A program made the translations under genes and the position numbers. The notes under the pieces are model-generated. The model was not told the DNA's origin. It did no database searches and worked only from the letters and a program-made list of their open reading frames with translations. From Deltaproteobacteria bacterium (GTDB lineage: Bacteria > Desulfobacterota > Desulfuromonadia > Geobacterales > JAJYBI01), in assembly GCA_021779095.1 (NCBI GenBank), contig JAJYBI010000024.1:1-54542 (forward strand): DNA of 54,542 nucleotides. The letters run 5' to 3'. Numbering within the stretch: position 1 is the stretch's first letter; every line of letters begins with the position of its first letter. Below, piece after piece: positions 25,625 through 33,829 of this stretch.

Positions 25625-26848
25625 GTGAGGAGTCTGTTTCGGTGCGTGCCGGCGGTAGCGGCCGTGCTGTACCTGTCGATGGTTCTGGCCGCACCCGCGC
25701 CGGCGGACGAGTTCCGGGGAACGGCCGCCTTCCGGAAGGGGGACTTCATCTCCGCCCGGGCCGAGTTCGGCGTCGAGGCGAAGACGAGCCCGGTCTCCCA
25801 GTTCTTTCTCGCGCTCATGATGCTCCAGGGCGACGGCAGGCCGCGGGACACGGCACGGGGCCGTGCCTTTCTGCGCAGTGCCGCCGACCACGGGTTTGCT
25901 GCCGCCGACTATCTCCTTGGGACCTGGCGGCTGTACGGCCCGGACCGCAAGGACGCCGTCGGCGCGAAACAGCTCCTGACCGCTGCCGCCGCGCAGGGTG
26001 ATTACCGGGCGATCGCCCTCCTGAAGGTACTGGCGCGGGGAAGCCGCGGCCAGCGGCGCGACCTGCACCAGGTTGTGGCGGCGGTGAAAAGGGCTGCCCG
26101 GCGGGGGAACCGTGACGCCCAGTACACGCTCGCCTTCATGTACCTCACCGGTGACGGCGTGCCGAAGAACGTGGCGCAGGAGGTTCGCTGGTACCGTGCC
26201 GCAGCGAAGAAGGGCGATGCCCGGGCCGCGTTCATGCTCGCCCTCATGTTTTTCCACGGCGAAGGGGTTGCGAAGGACCCGAAGGAGGCCGCCCGGTACA
26301 TGCAGACTGCGGCGGAACACGGCAACGAGCGGGCCGCCTTTTTCCTCGGGACCTTCTATTATTACGGTACCGGTGTGCCGCAGGACCGGAAGCTGTCGGC
26401 CCGCTGGATGGAACGGGCGGCCGCCGGCGGATACACGGAGGCGCAGGCGGCCTACGGCATGCTGCTTCTGGCCGGCGACGGGGTGCCGCAGGACAAGGTC
26501 GGGGCGATGGGCTGGCTCGGCAAGGCGGCGCGGGGGGGCAACGTGCACGCCCGGGAGGTGCTGCGGGCGCAGGTGTCGCTCCGGGAAGATCCGCTGTGCG
26601 GGGCGGCCCTCGATCCCGAGGAAGCCGCTCACCGGGATGCGAAAACCCGGTCGGACCACGATCTGTCGCCGCGCCTGGAGGGGAAGGGGGTCGTGCTGGA
26701 TCAGGGGGCGTTCAGCCTCAAGTTCTCCATCCCCGATCTGAAGGATGCCTGCTCGCTGACGGGGCCGCCGTCGGTGACGGACCGGGATATCCTGACCCGG
26801 CTGCAGGGGGGGAAGTTCGAGATCATCTACCGGCCGGACGCGCCGTGA
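25625..26848 (+). CDS. Exported Sel1-repeat protein
   Basis: This protein of 407 residues starts at GTG, eight bases after sucB. The N-terminal 25 residues form a signal peptide ending around APADEF. Residues 30-320 are about seven Sel1-like repeats of the type A---LG--Y--G-GVP-D---A--W---AA--G. The C-terminal 80 residues match no family I know. Sel1 repeats are protein-interaction scaffolds. Placement between sucB and lpdA is unexpected for a periplasmic protein and its role there is unknown. Confidence 0.85.
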   Translation: MRSLFRCVPAVAAVLYLSMVLAAPAPADEFRGTAAFRKGDFISARAEFGVEAKTSPVSQFFLALMMLQGDGRPRDTARGRAFLRSAADHGFAAADYLLGTWRLYGPDRKDAVGAKQLLTAAAAQGDYRAIALLKVLARGSRGQRRDLHQVVAAVKRAARRGNRDAQYTLAFMYLTGDGVPKNVAQEVRWYRAAAKKGDARAAFMLALMFFHGEGVAKDPKEAARYMQTAAEHGNERAAFFLGTFYYYGTGVPQDRKLSARWMERAAAGGYTEAQAAYGMLLLAGDGVPQDKVGAMGWLGKAARGGNVHAREVLRAQVSLREDPLCGAALDPEEAAHRDAKTRSDHDLSPRLEGKGVVLDQGAFSLKFSIPDLKDACSLTGPPSVTDRDILTRLQGGKFEIIYRPDAP

Positions 26849-26879
26849 TCACCGTTAATTAGCACCAGGAGGATTAATC

Positions 26880-28304
26880 ATGTCAGACCAGATATACGAC
26901 CTCATCGTCATCGGCGCCGGACCCGGCGGGTACGTGGCGGCCATCCGCGCCGCCCAGCTGGGGATGACCGTGGCGGTGGTGGAGAAGCGGGAGACCCTGG
27001 GCGGGGTCTGCCTGAACGAGGGGTGCATCCCCAGCAAGGCGCTTCTCGACTCCAGCGAGCTGTTTGCCATGGCGCGGGACAGGTTCGCGAGTCACGGCAT
27101 CGTCGTCGATCCCCCCCGGCTGGACCTGGCGCAGATGATGGCCCGCAAGGACGGGGTGGTGAAGAAGCTCACCGACGGGGTCGCCTACCTCTTCAAGAAA
27201 AACAGGATCGTCCGCATCGCCGGAACCGCCAAACTGGCCGGGCCGCGCAAGGACGGTCTGCAGGTGGTCTCCGTGGCGGCGCCGGACAGTCCGGCGATCC
27301 CGCAGCTGGTCGTCGGCAGGCGGGTGCTGCTCGCCACGGGGAGCAGCGCGGTGGCGCTGCCGACCCTGCCGTTCGACGGGGATACGGTGGTGGATGCCCG
27401 GGGGGCGCTGTCGTTTCCCGAGGTGCCCGGGCACCTGCTGGTGGTCGGGGGGGGCTACATCGGCCTGGAACTGGGGTCGGTCTGGCGCCGGCTGGGTGCG
27501 GAGGTGACGGTGGTGGACGTCCTGCCGAAGATCCTCCCCAACAGCGACGGCCAGATTACCGATACCCTCGTCCGCGCCCTGAAGAAGCAGGGGATCGGGT
27601 TCCGGCTGGAGACGAAGGTTGCGGGGATGGCGAAGGCGGCCGGCCGGCTCACGGTGCGGCTGCAGTCGGGGGATACGGAGGAGGCGATCGACTGCGACCG
27701 GGTCCTGGTGGCGGCGGGGCGCCGGCCGCTCGTTGACGGTCTCGGCCTGGAAGAGGCGGGGGTGAAACCGGACGACTCCGGCAGGATCAGGGTGGATGGC
27801 GACTACCGGACCTCCGCCCCCGGCATCTACGCCATCGGCGACCTGATCCACGGGCCGATGCTCGCCCACAAGGCGATGGTGGAGGGTGAGGTGTGCGCCG
27901 AGCGGCTGGCGGGGCAGGCCTCCCAGGTTGACTACGAATTCATCCCCGGTATCGTTTACACATGGCCCGAGGCGGCCAGCGTGGGGCGCACGGAGGAGCA
28001 GCTGAAGGCGGACGGCGTCGCCTACAGCGTCGGCAAGAGCGCCTTCATGGGGAACGGCCGGGCGAAGTGCATGGACGAGACGGACGGCTTCGTCAAGATC
28101 CTCGCCCACCCCCCGACGGGGCGGGTCCTGGGGGTACATATCGTCGGCCCCCGGGCGTCGGACCTGATCGCCGAGGCGGTGACGGTCATGACCTACGGCG
28201 GCAGCGCCGCGGACATCGCCATGACCTTCCACGCCCATCCGACCCTGGCCGAGGCGATGAAGGAGGCGGCGATGGACGTGGAGAAGCGGGCGATCCACGC
28301 ATGA
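26880..28304 (+). CDS. lpdA: Dihydrolipoyl dehydrogenase (E3)
   Basis: This flavoprotein of 474 residues reoxidises dihydrolipoamide with NAD+. It has the FAD loop GAGPGGYVAA, the redox disulfide CLNEGC (Cys44 and Cys49), the NAD-binding VVGGGYIGLELGS, and the C-terminal catalytic HAHPTLAE. It lies between the OGDH and PDH genes and is the only E3 in the window, so it probably serves both complexes. Confidence 0.96.
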   Translation: MSDQIYDLIVIGAGPGGYVAAIRAAQLGMTVAVVEKRETLGGVCLNEGCIPSKALLDSSELFAMARDRFASHGIVVDPPRLDLAQMMARKDGVVKKLTDGVAYLFKKNRIVRIAGTAKLAGPRKDGLQVVSVAAPDSPAIPQLVVGRRVLLATGSSAVALPTLPFDGDTVVDARGALSFPEVPGHLLVVGGGYIGLELGSVWRRLGAEVTVVDVLPKILPNSDGQITDTLVRALKKQGIGFRLETKVAGMAKAAGRLTVRLQSGDTEEAIDCDRVLVAAGRRPLVDGLGLEEAGVKPDDSGRIRVDGDYRTSAPGIYAIGDLIHGPMLAHKAMVEGEVCAERLAGQASQVDYEFIPGIVYTWPEAASVGRTEEQLKADGVAYSVGKSAFMGNGRAKCMDETDGFVKILAHPPTGRVLGVHIVGPRASDLIAEAVTVMTYGGSAADIAMTFHAHPTLAEAMKEAAMDVEKRAIHA

Positions 28305-28314
28305 TGGTGAAGGT

Positions 28315-29217
28315 ATGACCGAGCTGGAACTCTACAGATCCATCATCCACGGCATGCACGAGGGGGTCTATTTCGTCGACACGCACCGGATCATCACGTT
28401 CTGGAACAAGGGGGCGGAGCGGATCACCGGCTATGCCGCCGAGGAGGTGGTAGGGCACTGCTGCGCGGAAAACATCCTGATGCATGTCGACAGCGAGGGG
28501 CGCGCGCTCTGTCTGGAGGGGTGTCCGCTGGCGCGGTCGATCCGCGATGAGTGCGACCACCGGACCGGCCGCATCTACCTGCACCACAAGGACGGACACC
28601 GGGTTCCGGTCAGCGTCAGTATCTCGCCCATCCGCGACGAGGCGGGCAAGGTCATCGGCGCCGTGGAGATGTTCAACGAAAGCCCCGACCCGACCGAGGA
28701 GCAGGAGACGATCGAGACCCTGAGGGATGCGGCGCTTCTCGACCAGCTCACCGGCCTGCCCAACCGGCGCTACCTGGAGATGAACCTCCGGTCCAGCCTG
28801 GGCGACTTCGACCGGAGCCGGCTCGACTTCGGGCTCCTCATGGTCGACATCGACTTCTTCAAGAAGGTCAACGACACCTACGGCCACGATGTGGGGGACC
28901 AGGTCCTCAAGTTCGTCGCGTCGACCCTGGGGGCGAACCTGCGTGCCGGCGATTTTGTCGGGCGCTGGGGCGGCGAGGAGTTCGTCGTCATCGTGCGGTA
29001 TGCGGGACAGGAGACACTGCAGCGGGTGGCGGAGAAGCTGCGCCGCCTGGTGGCCAGCTCCTTCCTCGTGCTGCAGAAAGAGCGGGTGTCGGTCACCATT
29101 ACCGTCGGCGGCGCGGTGGTGAGAGCCGGTGACGACGCGGATACACTGCTGAAACGCGCGGACCTCAAGCTGTACGAGGGGAAACAGAACGGACGGAACC
29201 GGGTGGAGATCGACTGA
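28315..29217 (+). CDS. PAS-GGDEF diguanylate cyclase
   Basis: This cytoplasmic protein has 300 residues. The PAS domain (about 1-125) carries cysteines in GHCCAENILMHVD and ALCLEGCPLA, a pattern that could sense redox state or a metal. The GGDEF domain (about 140-300) has FFKKVNDTYGHDVGD and the active-site loop GGEEF. An RxxD inhibitory site (RAGD) lies five residues before GGEEF. The aspartate of GHDVGD is retained, so it looks like a canonical c-di-GMP synthase, not the cGAMP-making Hypr type known from Geobacter. It starts 10 bp after lpdA, inside the TCA operon. Confidence 0.9.
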   Translation: MTELELYRSIIHGMHEGVYFVDTHRIITFWNKGAERITGYAAEEVVGHCCAENILMHVDSEGRALCLEGCPLARSIRDECDHRTGRIYLHHKDGHRVPVSVSISPIRDEAGKVIGAVEMFNESPDPTEEQETIETLRDAALLDQLTGLPNRRYLEMNLRSSLGDFDRSRLDFGLLMVDIDFFKKVNDTYGHDVGDQVLKFVASTLGANLRAGDFVGRWGGEEFVVIVRYAGQETLQRVAEKLRRLVASSFLVLQKERVSVTITVGGAVVRAGDDADTLLKRADLKLYEGKQNGRNRVEID

Positions 29218-29241
29218 CCGTTCCGTCGCAAGGGGAAGATC

Positions 29242-31188
29242 ATGGCAAAGAATCTGGCAACGAAGATCCTGGAGGCGCATCTCATGGAGGGGGAACTGGT
29301 CCCCGGCACGGAGATCGCCCTGAAGATAGACCATACCCTGCTGCAGGACGCCACCGGCACCATGGCGATGCTGGAGTTCATGGCCATGGGGGTGGACCGG
29401 GTGAAGGCGGAGCTTGCGGCCCAGTACATCGACCACAACCTCCTGCAGACGGACAACAAGAACGCCGACGACCACGCCTTCCTCACCTCGGCGGCACAAA
29501 AGTTCGGGGTCCACCTCTCCAAACCGGGGAACGGCGTCTCCCACCAGGTGCACCTGGAGCGGTTCGGCGTGCCGGGCAAGACCATGCTGGGGGCCGATTC
29601 CCACACGCCGTCGGCGGCGGGCCTCTCCATGATCGCCATCGGCGCCGGCGGCCTGGACGTGGCCCTGGCCATGGCGGGACACCCGTTTTACCTCCCCTGT
29701 CCGCGGATCTTCGGGGTGAAACTCACCGGACAGCTCCAGCCCTGGGTCTCGGGGAAGGACGTGATCCTGGAGATGCTCCGGCGCCACACGGTGAAGGGGG
29801 GCGTCGGGAAGATCATCGAATACTACGGCCCCGGCGTCGCCACCCTCTCCGCCACCGACCGGGCGACCATCGGCAACATGGGGGCGGAACTGGGGGCCAC
29901 CACGAGCGTCTTTCCCTCGGACCACCGGACGCGGGAGTTCCTGGAGGCCCAGGGACGGGGCGATGTGTGGACCGAACTCTCTGCCGATCCCGGCTGCTCC
30001 TACGACGAGTACGACGAGATCGACCTGTCGTCGCTGGAACCGCTCATCGCCTGCCCCACGTCGCCGGACAACGTGGTCCCCGTCCGGGAGATCGCGGGTC
30101 TGAAGGTGGACCAGGTGATCGTGGGGAGCTCGGTCAACTCGTCGTTCCGCGACCTCATGACGGTCTGCCGCATCCTGGACGGCCGGCGGGTGGCGCCCCA
30201 CGTCTCGTTCAACATCAACCCCGGCAGCCGGCAGGTGCTGGAAAACGTGGTGGCGCAGGGGGGCTTCATGATGCTCCTTCTGGCGGGCGCCCAGGTCCAC
30301 CAGCCGGGGTGCCTCGGCTGCATCGGCATGGGCCAGGCGCCGGGCACCGACCAGGTGTCGTTGCGCACCTTTCCCCGCAACTTCCCCGGCCGTAGCGGCA
30401 CGAAGGGGGACCGGGTCTATCTCTGTTCGCCGGAGACCGGCGCGGCGGCCGGCGTCTTCGGTGTCGTCACCGACCCGCGGGAGCTGGGGAAGCTCATGGC
30501 GTGGCCGGCGGTGGAGAACCCGGAGCGGTACCAGCTGGACGACTCCAGCATCATCGCCCCCCTGCCGGCGGCAGAGGCGGCCCGGGTCGAGATCGTCACC
30601 GGTCCGAACATCGTGCCGTTCCCCGACTTCGAACCGCTCCCCGACGACCTCTCCGCGGAGGTGATCCTCAAGGTGGGGGACAACATCTCCACCGACACCA
30701 TCATGCCGGCGGGAAACAAGGTGCTCCCGTTCCGCAGCAATATCCCGGCCATCAGCCAGTTCGTCTTCGATCAGCTCGATCCCGAGTTCCATCTCCGGGC
30801 GAAAGAGAAGGGAAACGGGGTAGTGGTGGGGGGCGAGAACTACGGCCAGGGGTCCAGCCGGGAGCATGCGGCGCTGGCGCCGCGCTACCTGGGGATCCGC
30901 GCCAAGATCGCCAAGAGCTTCGCCCGCATCCACAAGGCCAACCTGGTGAACTTCGGCATCGTGCCACTTTCCTTCAAGGACCCGGCGGATTACGACCTGC
31001 TCAATCCGGGGGACAAGCTGCTGATCCCCCACCTGCGGACCATGATCATCCGCGGTGCGGAGGTGATTCCGGTGGAGGTCGGCGGGCGGACCTTCCTCAC
31101 CATCCTGGATATCTCCGACCGGCAGCGGGATGAACTCCTGGCCGGCGGGACGCTGAACTATGTGCGGATGCAGGAGAACGAGGAGTAA
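29242..31188 (+). CDS. Aconitate hydratase (short, Aquifex-type)
   Basis: This enzyme of 648 residues interconverts citrate and isocitrate. The N-terminal substrate region has LGADSHTPSAAGLSMIAIGAGG. Two iron-sulfur ligands are in GCLGCIGMG (Cys357 and Cys360). The C-terminal swivel domain has GENYGQGSSREHAALAPRYLG. The usual first ligand motif GSCTNSS reads GSSVNSS here (about residue 295), so the third cluster cysteine must come from elsewhere; Cys271 in ACPTSPDN is a candidate. I believe other short aconitases share this trait, so activity is still likely. Confidence 0.88.
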   Translation: MAKNLATKILEAHLMEGELVPGTEIALKIDHTLLQDATGTMAMLEFMAMGVDRVKAELAAQYIDHNLLQTDNKNADDHAFLTSAAQKFGVHLSKPGNGVSHQVHLERFGVPGKTMLGADSHTPSAAGLSMIAIGAGGLDVALAMAGHPFYLPCPRIFGVKLTGQLQPWVSGKDVILEMLRRHTVKGGVGKIIEYYGPGVATLSATDRATIGNMGAELGATTSVFPSDHRTREFLEAQGRGDVWTELSADPGCSYDEYDEIDLSSLEPLIACPTSPDNVVPVREIAGLKVDQVIVGSSVNSSFRDLMTVCRILDGRRVAPHVSFNINPGSRQVLENVVAQGGFMMLLLAGAQVHQPGCLGCIGMGQAPGTDQVSLRTFPRNFPGRSGTKGDRVYLCSPETGAAAGVFGVVTDPRELGKLMAWPAVENPERYQLDDSSIIAPLPAAEAARVEIVTGPNIVPFPDFEPLPDDLSAEVILKVGDNISTDTIMPAGNKVLPFRSNIPAISQFVFDQLDPEFHLRAKEKGNGVVVGGENYGQGSSREHAALAPRYLGIRAKIAKSFARIHKANLVNFGIVPLSFKDPADYDLLNPGDKLLIPHLRTMIIRGAEVIPVEVGGRTFLTILDISDRQRDELLAGGTLNYVRMQENEE

Positions 31189-31203
31189 ATCACAAACATA
31201 ATG

Positions 31204-31345
31204 GGACGCGGATGACCGCGGATGAACGCGGATAAAACCCGCAGGCAAGACTATTTTCCCTCCCCCTTCAAGGGGGAGGCCAGGAGGGGGATGGGGTATT
31301 CTTGGGTCGAAACCCATCCCCACCCCAACCCTCCCCTTGAAGGGG
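31204..31345. repeat. Two repeat types in the aconitase-pdhA spacer
   Basis: First, a tandem GGATGAMCGCGGAT unit lies at 31204-31235. Second, a large palindrome follows: CCCTCCCCCTTCAAGGGG at about 31259 is mirrored by CCCTTGAAGGGGAGGG ending at about 31350. The 179-bp spacer holds no gene. Confidence 0.7.
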
Positions 31346-31367
31346 AGGGGGAAATGTTGAGGCGGAT

Positions 31368-32345
31368 ATGGAAACAAAACTCCGGGCGATCCTGCCCGAT
31401 CACGAGCTGATCCGGTTCTACGAACAGATGGTGCTCTCCCGGGAGTTCGAGGAGTCGTGCGCCGAGCAGTACACCAAGGGGCACATCACCGGCTTCCTCC
31501 ACCTGTACAGCGGCCAGGAGGCGGTGGCGGTCGGGGCCACGGCGGGGCTGCACAGGGACGACTACATCCTCTCCGCCTACCGGGAGCACCCCCAGGCCAT
31601 CATCCGCGGTGCGGACCCGCGGCGGGTCATGGCCGAGCTGTTCGGAAAGAGCACGGGGCTCTGCAAGGGGAAGGGGGGCTCCATGCACCTCTTCGATCCC
31701 GATCTGAACTTCATGGGGGGGTACGCCATCGTCGGCGGCCAGTTCCCCATCGCCTGCGGTCTGGCGTTCAGCGCCAAGTTCCGTGGCGAGGATCGGATCG
31801 CCGCCTGCTTCTTCGGCGACGGCGCCGTGAACCAGGGGACCTTCCACGAATCGCTCAACTGGGCGCGGCTCTGGGAACTGCCGGTGCTGTTCATCTGTGA
31901 GAACAACTTCTACGGCATCGGTACCGAGGTGCACCGCTCCTCGGCCCTTGCCTCCATCCACCGGCGGACCTGCGGCTACGACATCCCGGCGGAGAAGGTG
32001 GACGGCATGGACGTGATCGCCGTCTACAAGGCGGTGAAGTACGGCGCGGAAAAGGTGCGGGAGACGGGGATGCCCTACTTCATCGAGGCCACCACCTACC
32101 GGTTCCGCGGCCACTCCATGGCCGATCCGGCCAAGTACCGCTCCGCCGCCGAGCATGAGGTCTGGAAGTCCCGCGACCCGATCCCCAACTACGCCAAGCG
32201 GCTCCTGGAGGAGGGGATCGCCACCCAGGCGCAGCTGGACGCGATCCTCGCGAAGGCGCAAGAAACGGTGCAGGAGGCGGTGCGGTTCGCCGAGGAATCG
32301 CCCTGGCCGGAGGATGCTTCGGTGTATGAGGATATTTACGTCTGA
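31368..32345 (+). CDS. pdhA: Pyruvate dehydrogenase E1 alpha subunit
   Basis: This ThDP-dependent subunit of 325 residues has GQEAVAVGATAGL, GKGGSMHLFD, and the ThDP motif GDGAVNQGTFHES ending in ENNFYGIGT. The serine loop region HRTCGYDIPAEKVDG and the typical FRGHSMADPAKYR follow. It pairs with PdhB to decarboxylate pyruvate. An acetoin dehydrogenase alpha subunit is the main alternative, but the nearby lpdA, lipB and E2 favour pyruvate. Confidence 0.9.
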   Translation: METKLRAILPDHELIRFYEQMVLSREFEESCAEQYTKGHITGFLHLYSGQEAVAVGATAGLHRDDYILSAYREHPQAIIRGADPRRVMAELFGKSTGLCKGKGGSMHLFDPDLNFMGGYAIVGGQFPIACGLAFSAKFRGEDRIAACFFGDGAVNQGTFHESLNWARLWELPVLFICENNFYGIGTEVHRSSALASIHRRTCGYDIPAEKVDGMDVIAVYKAVKYGAEKVRETGMPYFIEATTYRFRGHSMADPAKYRSAAEHEVWKSRDPIPNYAKRLLEEGIATQAQLDAILAKAQETVQEAVRFAEESPWPEDASVYEDIYV

Positions 32346-32349
32346 AAAC

Positions 32350-32613
32350 CTGCCACGGAGACACAGAGACACGGAGAACGGCATGGAAAAGGATTTGGGG
32401 AAAACCCCCATGGACCGTCCTGAAAAATGGAAAGAGGAAACGGGTCCTTGTCCTAAATGTGGATTCCCGACTGTAGTTGCTAGAAAGTCGAGAAAAACAG
32501 GAGAGCTTTATTTCGGGTGCGCAAGTCCTAAACAAGGTCGAAACTCGGGATGCAACTTCAAGGGATGCAGAAGCCACTGAGGTTTTCTCTGTGTCTCCGT
32601 GTCTCTGTGGCAG
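32350..32613. repeat. Palindrome-bounded element (29-bp inverted arms) carrying a small gene
   Basis: The arms 32350-32378 and 32585-32613 are imperfect inverted copies made of GAGACACAGAGACACGGAGA-type 8-bp steps, starting CTGCCACGG and ending GTGGCAG. The 206-bp interior is AT-richer than the flanks and is almost filled by the zinc-ribbon gene. A second element with the same arms is at 33627-33812. Confidence 0.8.
32383..32580 (+). CDS. Small C4 zinc-ribbon protein (topoisomerase zinc-finger-like)
   Basis: This protein of 65 residues has four cysteines in the order CPKC, then FGC (residue 46) and GC (residue 57), as in the C4 zinc fingers at the C-terminus of topoisomerase I. The segment TGELYFGCASPKQGRN is typical. 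It is basic and probably binds nucleic acid. The ATG follows the left palindromic arm by five bases and the stop precedes the right arm by four, with no clear ribosome binding site. The gene fits exactly inside the repeat element in the middle of the pdh operon. Confidence 0.7.
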   Translation: MEKDLGKTPMDRPEKWKEETGPCPKCGFPTVVARKSRKTGELYFGCASPKQGRNSGCNFKGCRSH

Positions 32614-32631
32614 ATTTGGGAGGAATAATTA

Positions 32632-33618
32632 ATGCCAGAAATGACCTATCGCGATGCGCTGAATATGGCGCTGAAGGAGGAGATGCGGCGCGACCCGTCG
32701 GTGGTGACCTGGGGCGAGGACGTGGCGCTGTACGAGGGCTCGTTCAAGGTGACCCGGGGCCTGTTGGCGGAGTTCGGCGAGGAGCGGGTGAAGGACACCC
32801 CCATCTCGGAGAATACCATCGTCGGCGTGGCGGTGGGCGCCGCCATGGGGGGCCTAAGGCCCATCGCGGAGCTGATGACGGTGAACTTCGCGCTTTTGGC
32901 CATGGACCAGATCGTGGATCACATGGCCAAGATCCGCTCCATGTTCGGCGGTCAGGTCAATCTCCCCATGGTCGTGCGGATGCCGGGCGGGGGGGGGAGC
33001 CAGCTGGGAGCGCAGCATTCCCAGAGCCTGGAGACCTATTTCATGCACTGCCCCGGCCTGTACGTAGCCTACCCGGCGACGCCGGCCGACGCCAAGGGGC
33101 TTCTGAAGAGTGCCATCCGCGACAACAACCCGGTGATCTTCCTGGAGCACGAGCTCCTGTACAACAGCAAGGGGGAGGTGCCGGAAGACCCGGAGTTCCT
33201 CGTGCCGTTCGGTCAGGCGAGCGTCATGCGGCCGGGGACGGACGCAACGATCGTCGCCTACGCCCGCATGTCGATCCTCGCCCAGCAGGCGGCGGCGGAG
33301 CTGGAAAATGACGGCATCTCCTGCGAGGTGATCGACCTGCGGACCCTGACCCCGCTGGATACGGAGACCATCATGGCATCGGTGCAGCGGACCGGCCGGG
33401 CGGTGGTGGTGGAGGAGTGCTGGCGCACGGCGGGTCTGGGCGGCCACATCGCCGCCACCATTGGCGAGAACTGCTTCGACACCCTGCGGGCGCCGGTGAA
33501 ACGGGTATCCGGGCTGGACGTCCCCATGCCGTACTCGCGGAAGATCGAGCGGATCTGCATCCCGCAGACGGAGACCATCGCCGCGGCGGTGCGGGAGTTG
33601 ATGGCGGCGAAATACTGA
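32632..33618 (+). CDS. pdhB: Pyruvate dehydrogenase E1 beta subunit
   Basis: This subunit of 328 residues starts with MTYRDALNMALKEEMRRD. It has GEDVALYEGSFKVT, DTPISENTIVGVAVGAAMGG, QLGAQHSQSLE and the C-terminal transketolase domain with DLRTLTPLD. It forms the heterotetrameric E1 with PdhA. AGGAATAATTA precedes the ATG. Confidence 0.93.
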   Translation: MPEMTYRDALNMALKEEMRRDPSVVTWGEDVALYEGSFKVTRGLLAEFGEERVKDTPISENTIVGVAVGAAMGGLRPIAELMTVNFALLAMDQIVDHMAKIRSMFGGQVNLPMVVRMPGGGGSQLGAQHSQSLETYFMHCPGLYVAYPATPADAKGLLKSAIRDNNPVIFLEHELLYNSKGEVPEDPEFLVPFGQASVMRPGTDATIVAYARMSILAQQAAAELENDGISCEVIDLRTLTPLDTETIMASVQRTGRAVVVEECWRTAGLGGHIAATIGENCFDTLRAPVKRVSGLDVPMPYSRKIERICIPQTETIAAAVRELMAAKY

Positions 33619-33626
33619 CGAAATAT

Positions 33627-33812
33627 CTGCCACAGAGACACGGAGACACAGAGAAAGGCTGAAAGACAATGGTGCACGGAAGAGGCGGAAACATCGGATC
33701 AATGCGGATCAGGCTTACACATGTAGTAGGTTTTGCTTAATCCACTTTCAGATCTGATCTGCGTCCCATCTGGATTTTAGGTGTTCTCCGTGTCTCTGTG
33801 TCTCCGTGGCAG
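33627..33812. repeat. Second palindrome-bounded element, without a gene
   Basis: The arms 33627-33655 and 33784-33812 are the same 29-bp sequence as at 32350 and 32585. The 128-bp interior has a different content, with GGATCAATGCGGATCAGG-like steps and a loose inverted counterpart; only a 24-codon frame is present, which I do not call. Confidence 0.8.
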
Positions 33813-33829
33813 AAGTGAGGGGTTAGATA

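Noticed and set aside
28315..29217. The cyclase as a Hypr-type cGAMP synthase
   Set aside because: Hypr enzymes replace the Asp that follows GHxxG; here GHDVGD keeps it.
28186..31377. A 1063-codon open frame on the minus strand
   Set aside because: It is antisense to lpdA, the cyclase and aconitase. GC-rich third positions keep the opposite frame open, and the translation is rich in Arg, His, Gly and Pro with no recognisable domain.
33672..33743. A 24-codon frame inside the second palindromic element
   Set aside because: It is too short, has no ribosome binding site and resembles nothing known.
32350..33812. The 29-bp repeats as a CRISPR array
   Set aside because: The copies are in inverted pairs, the intervals are unequal and long, and no cas genes are present.
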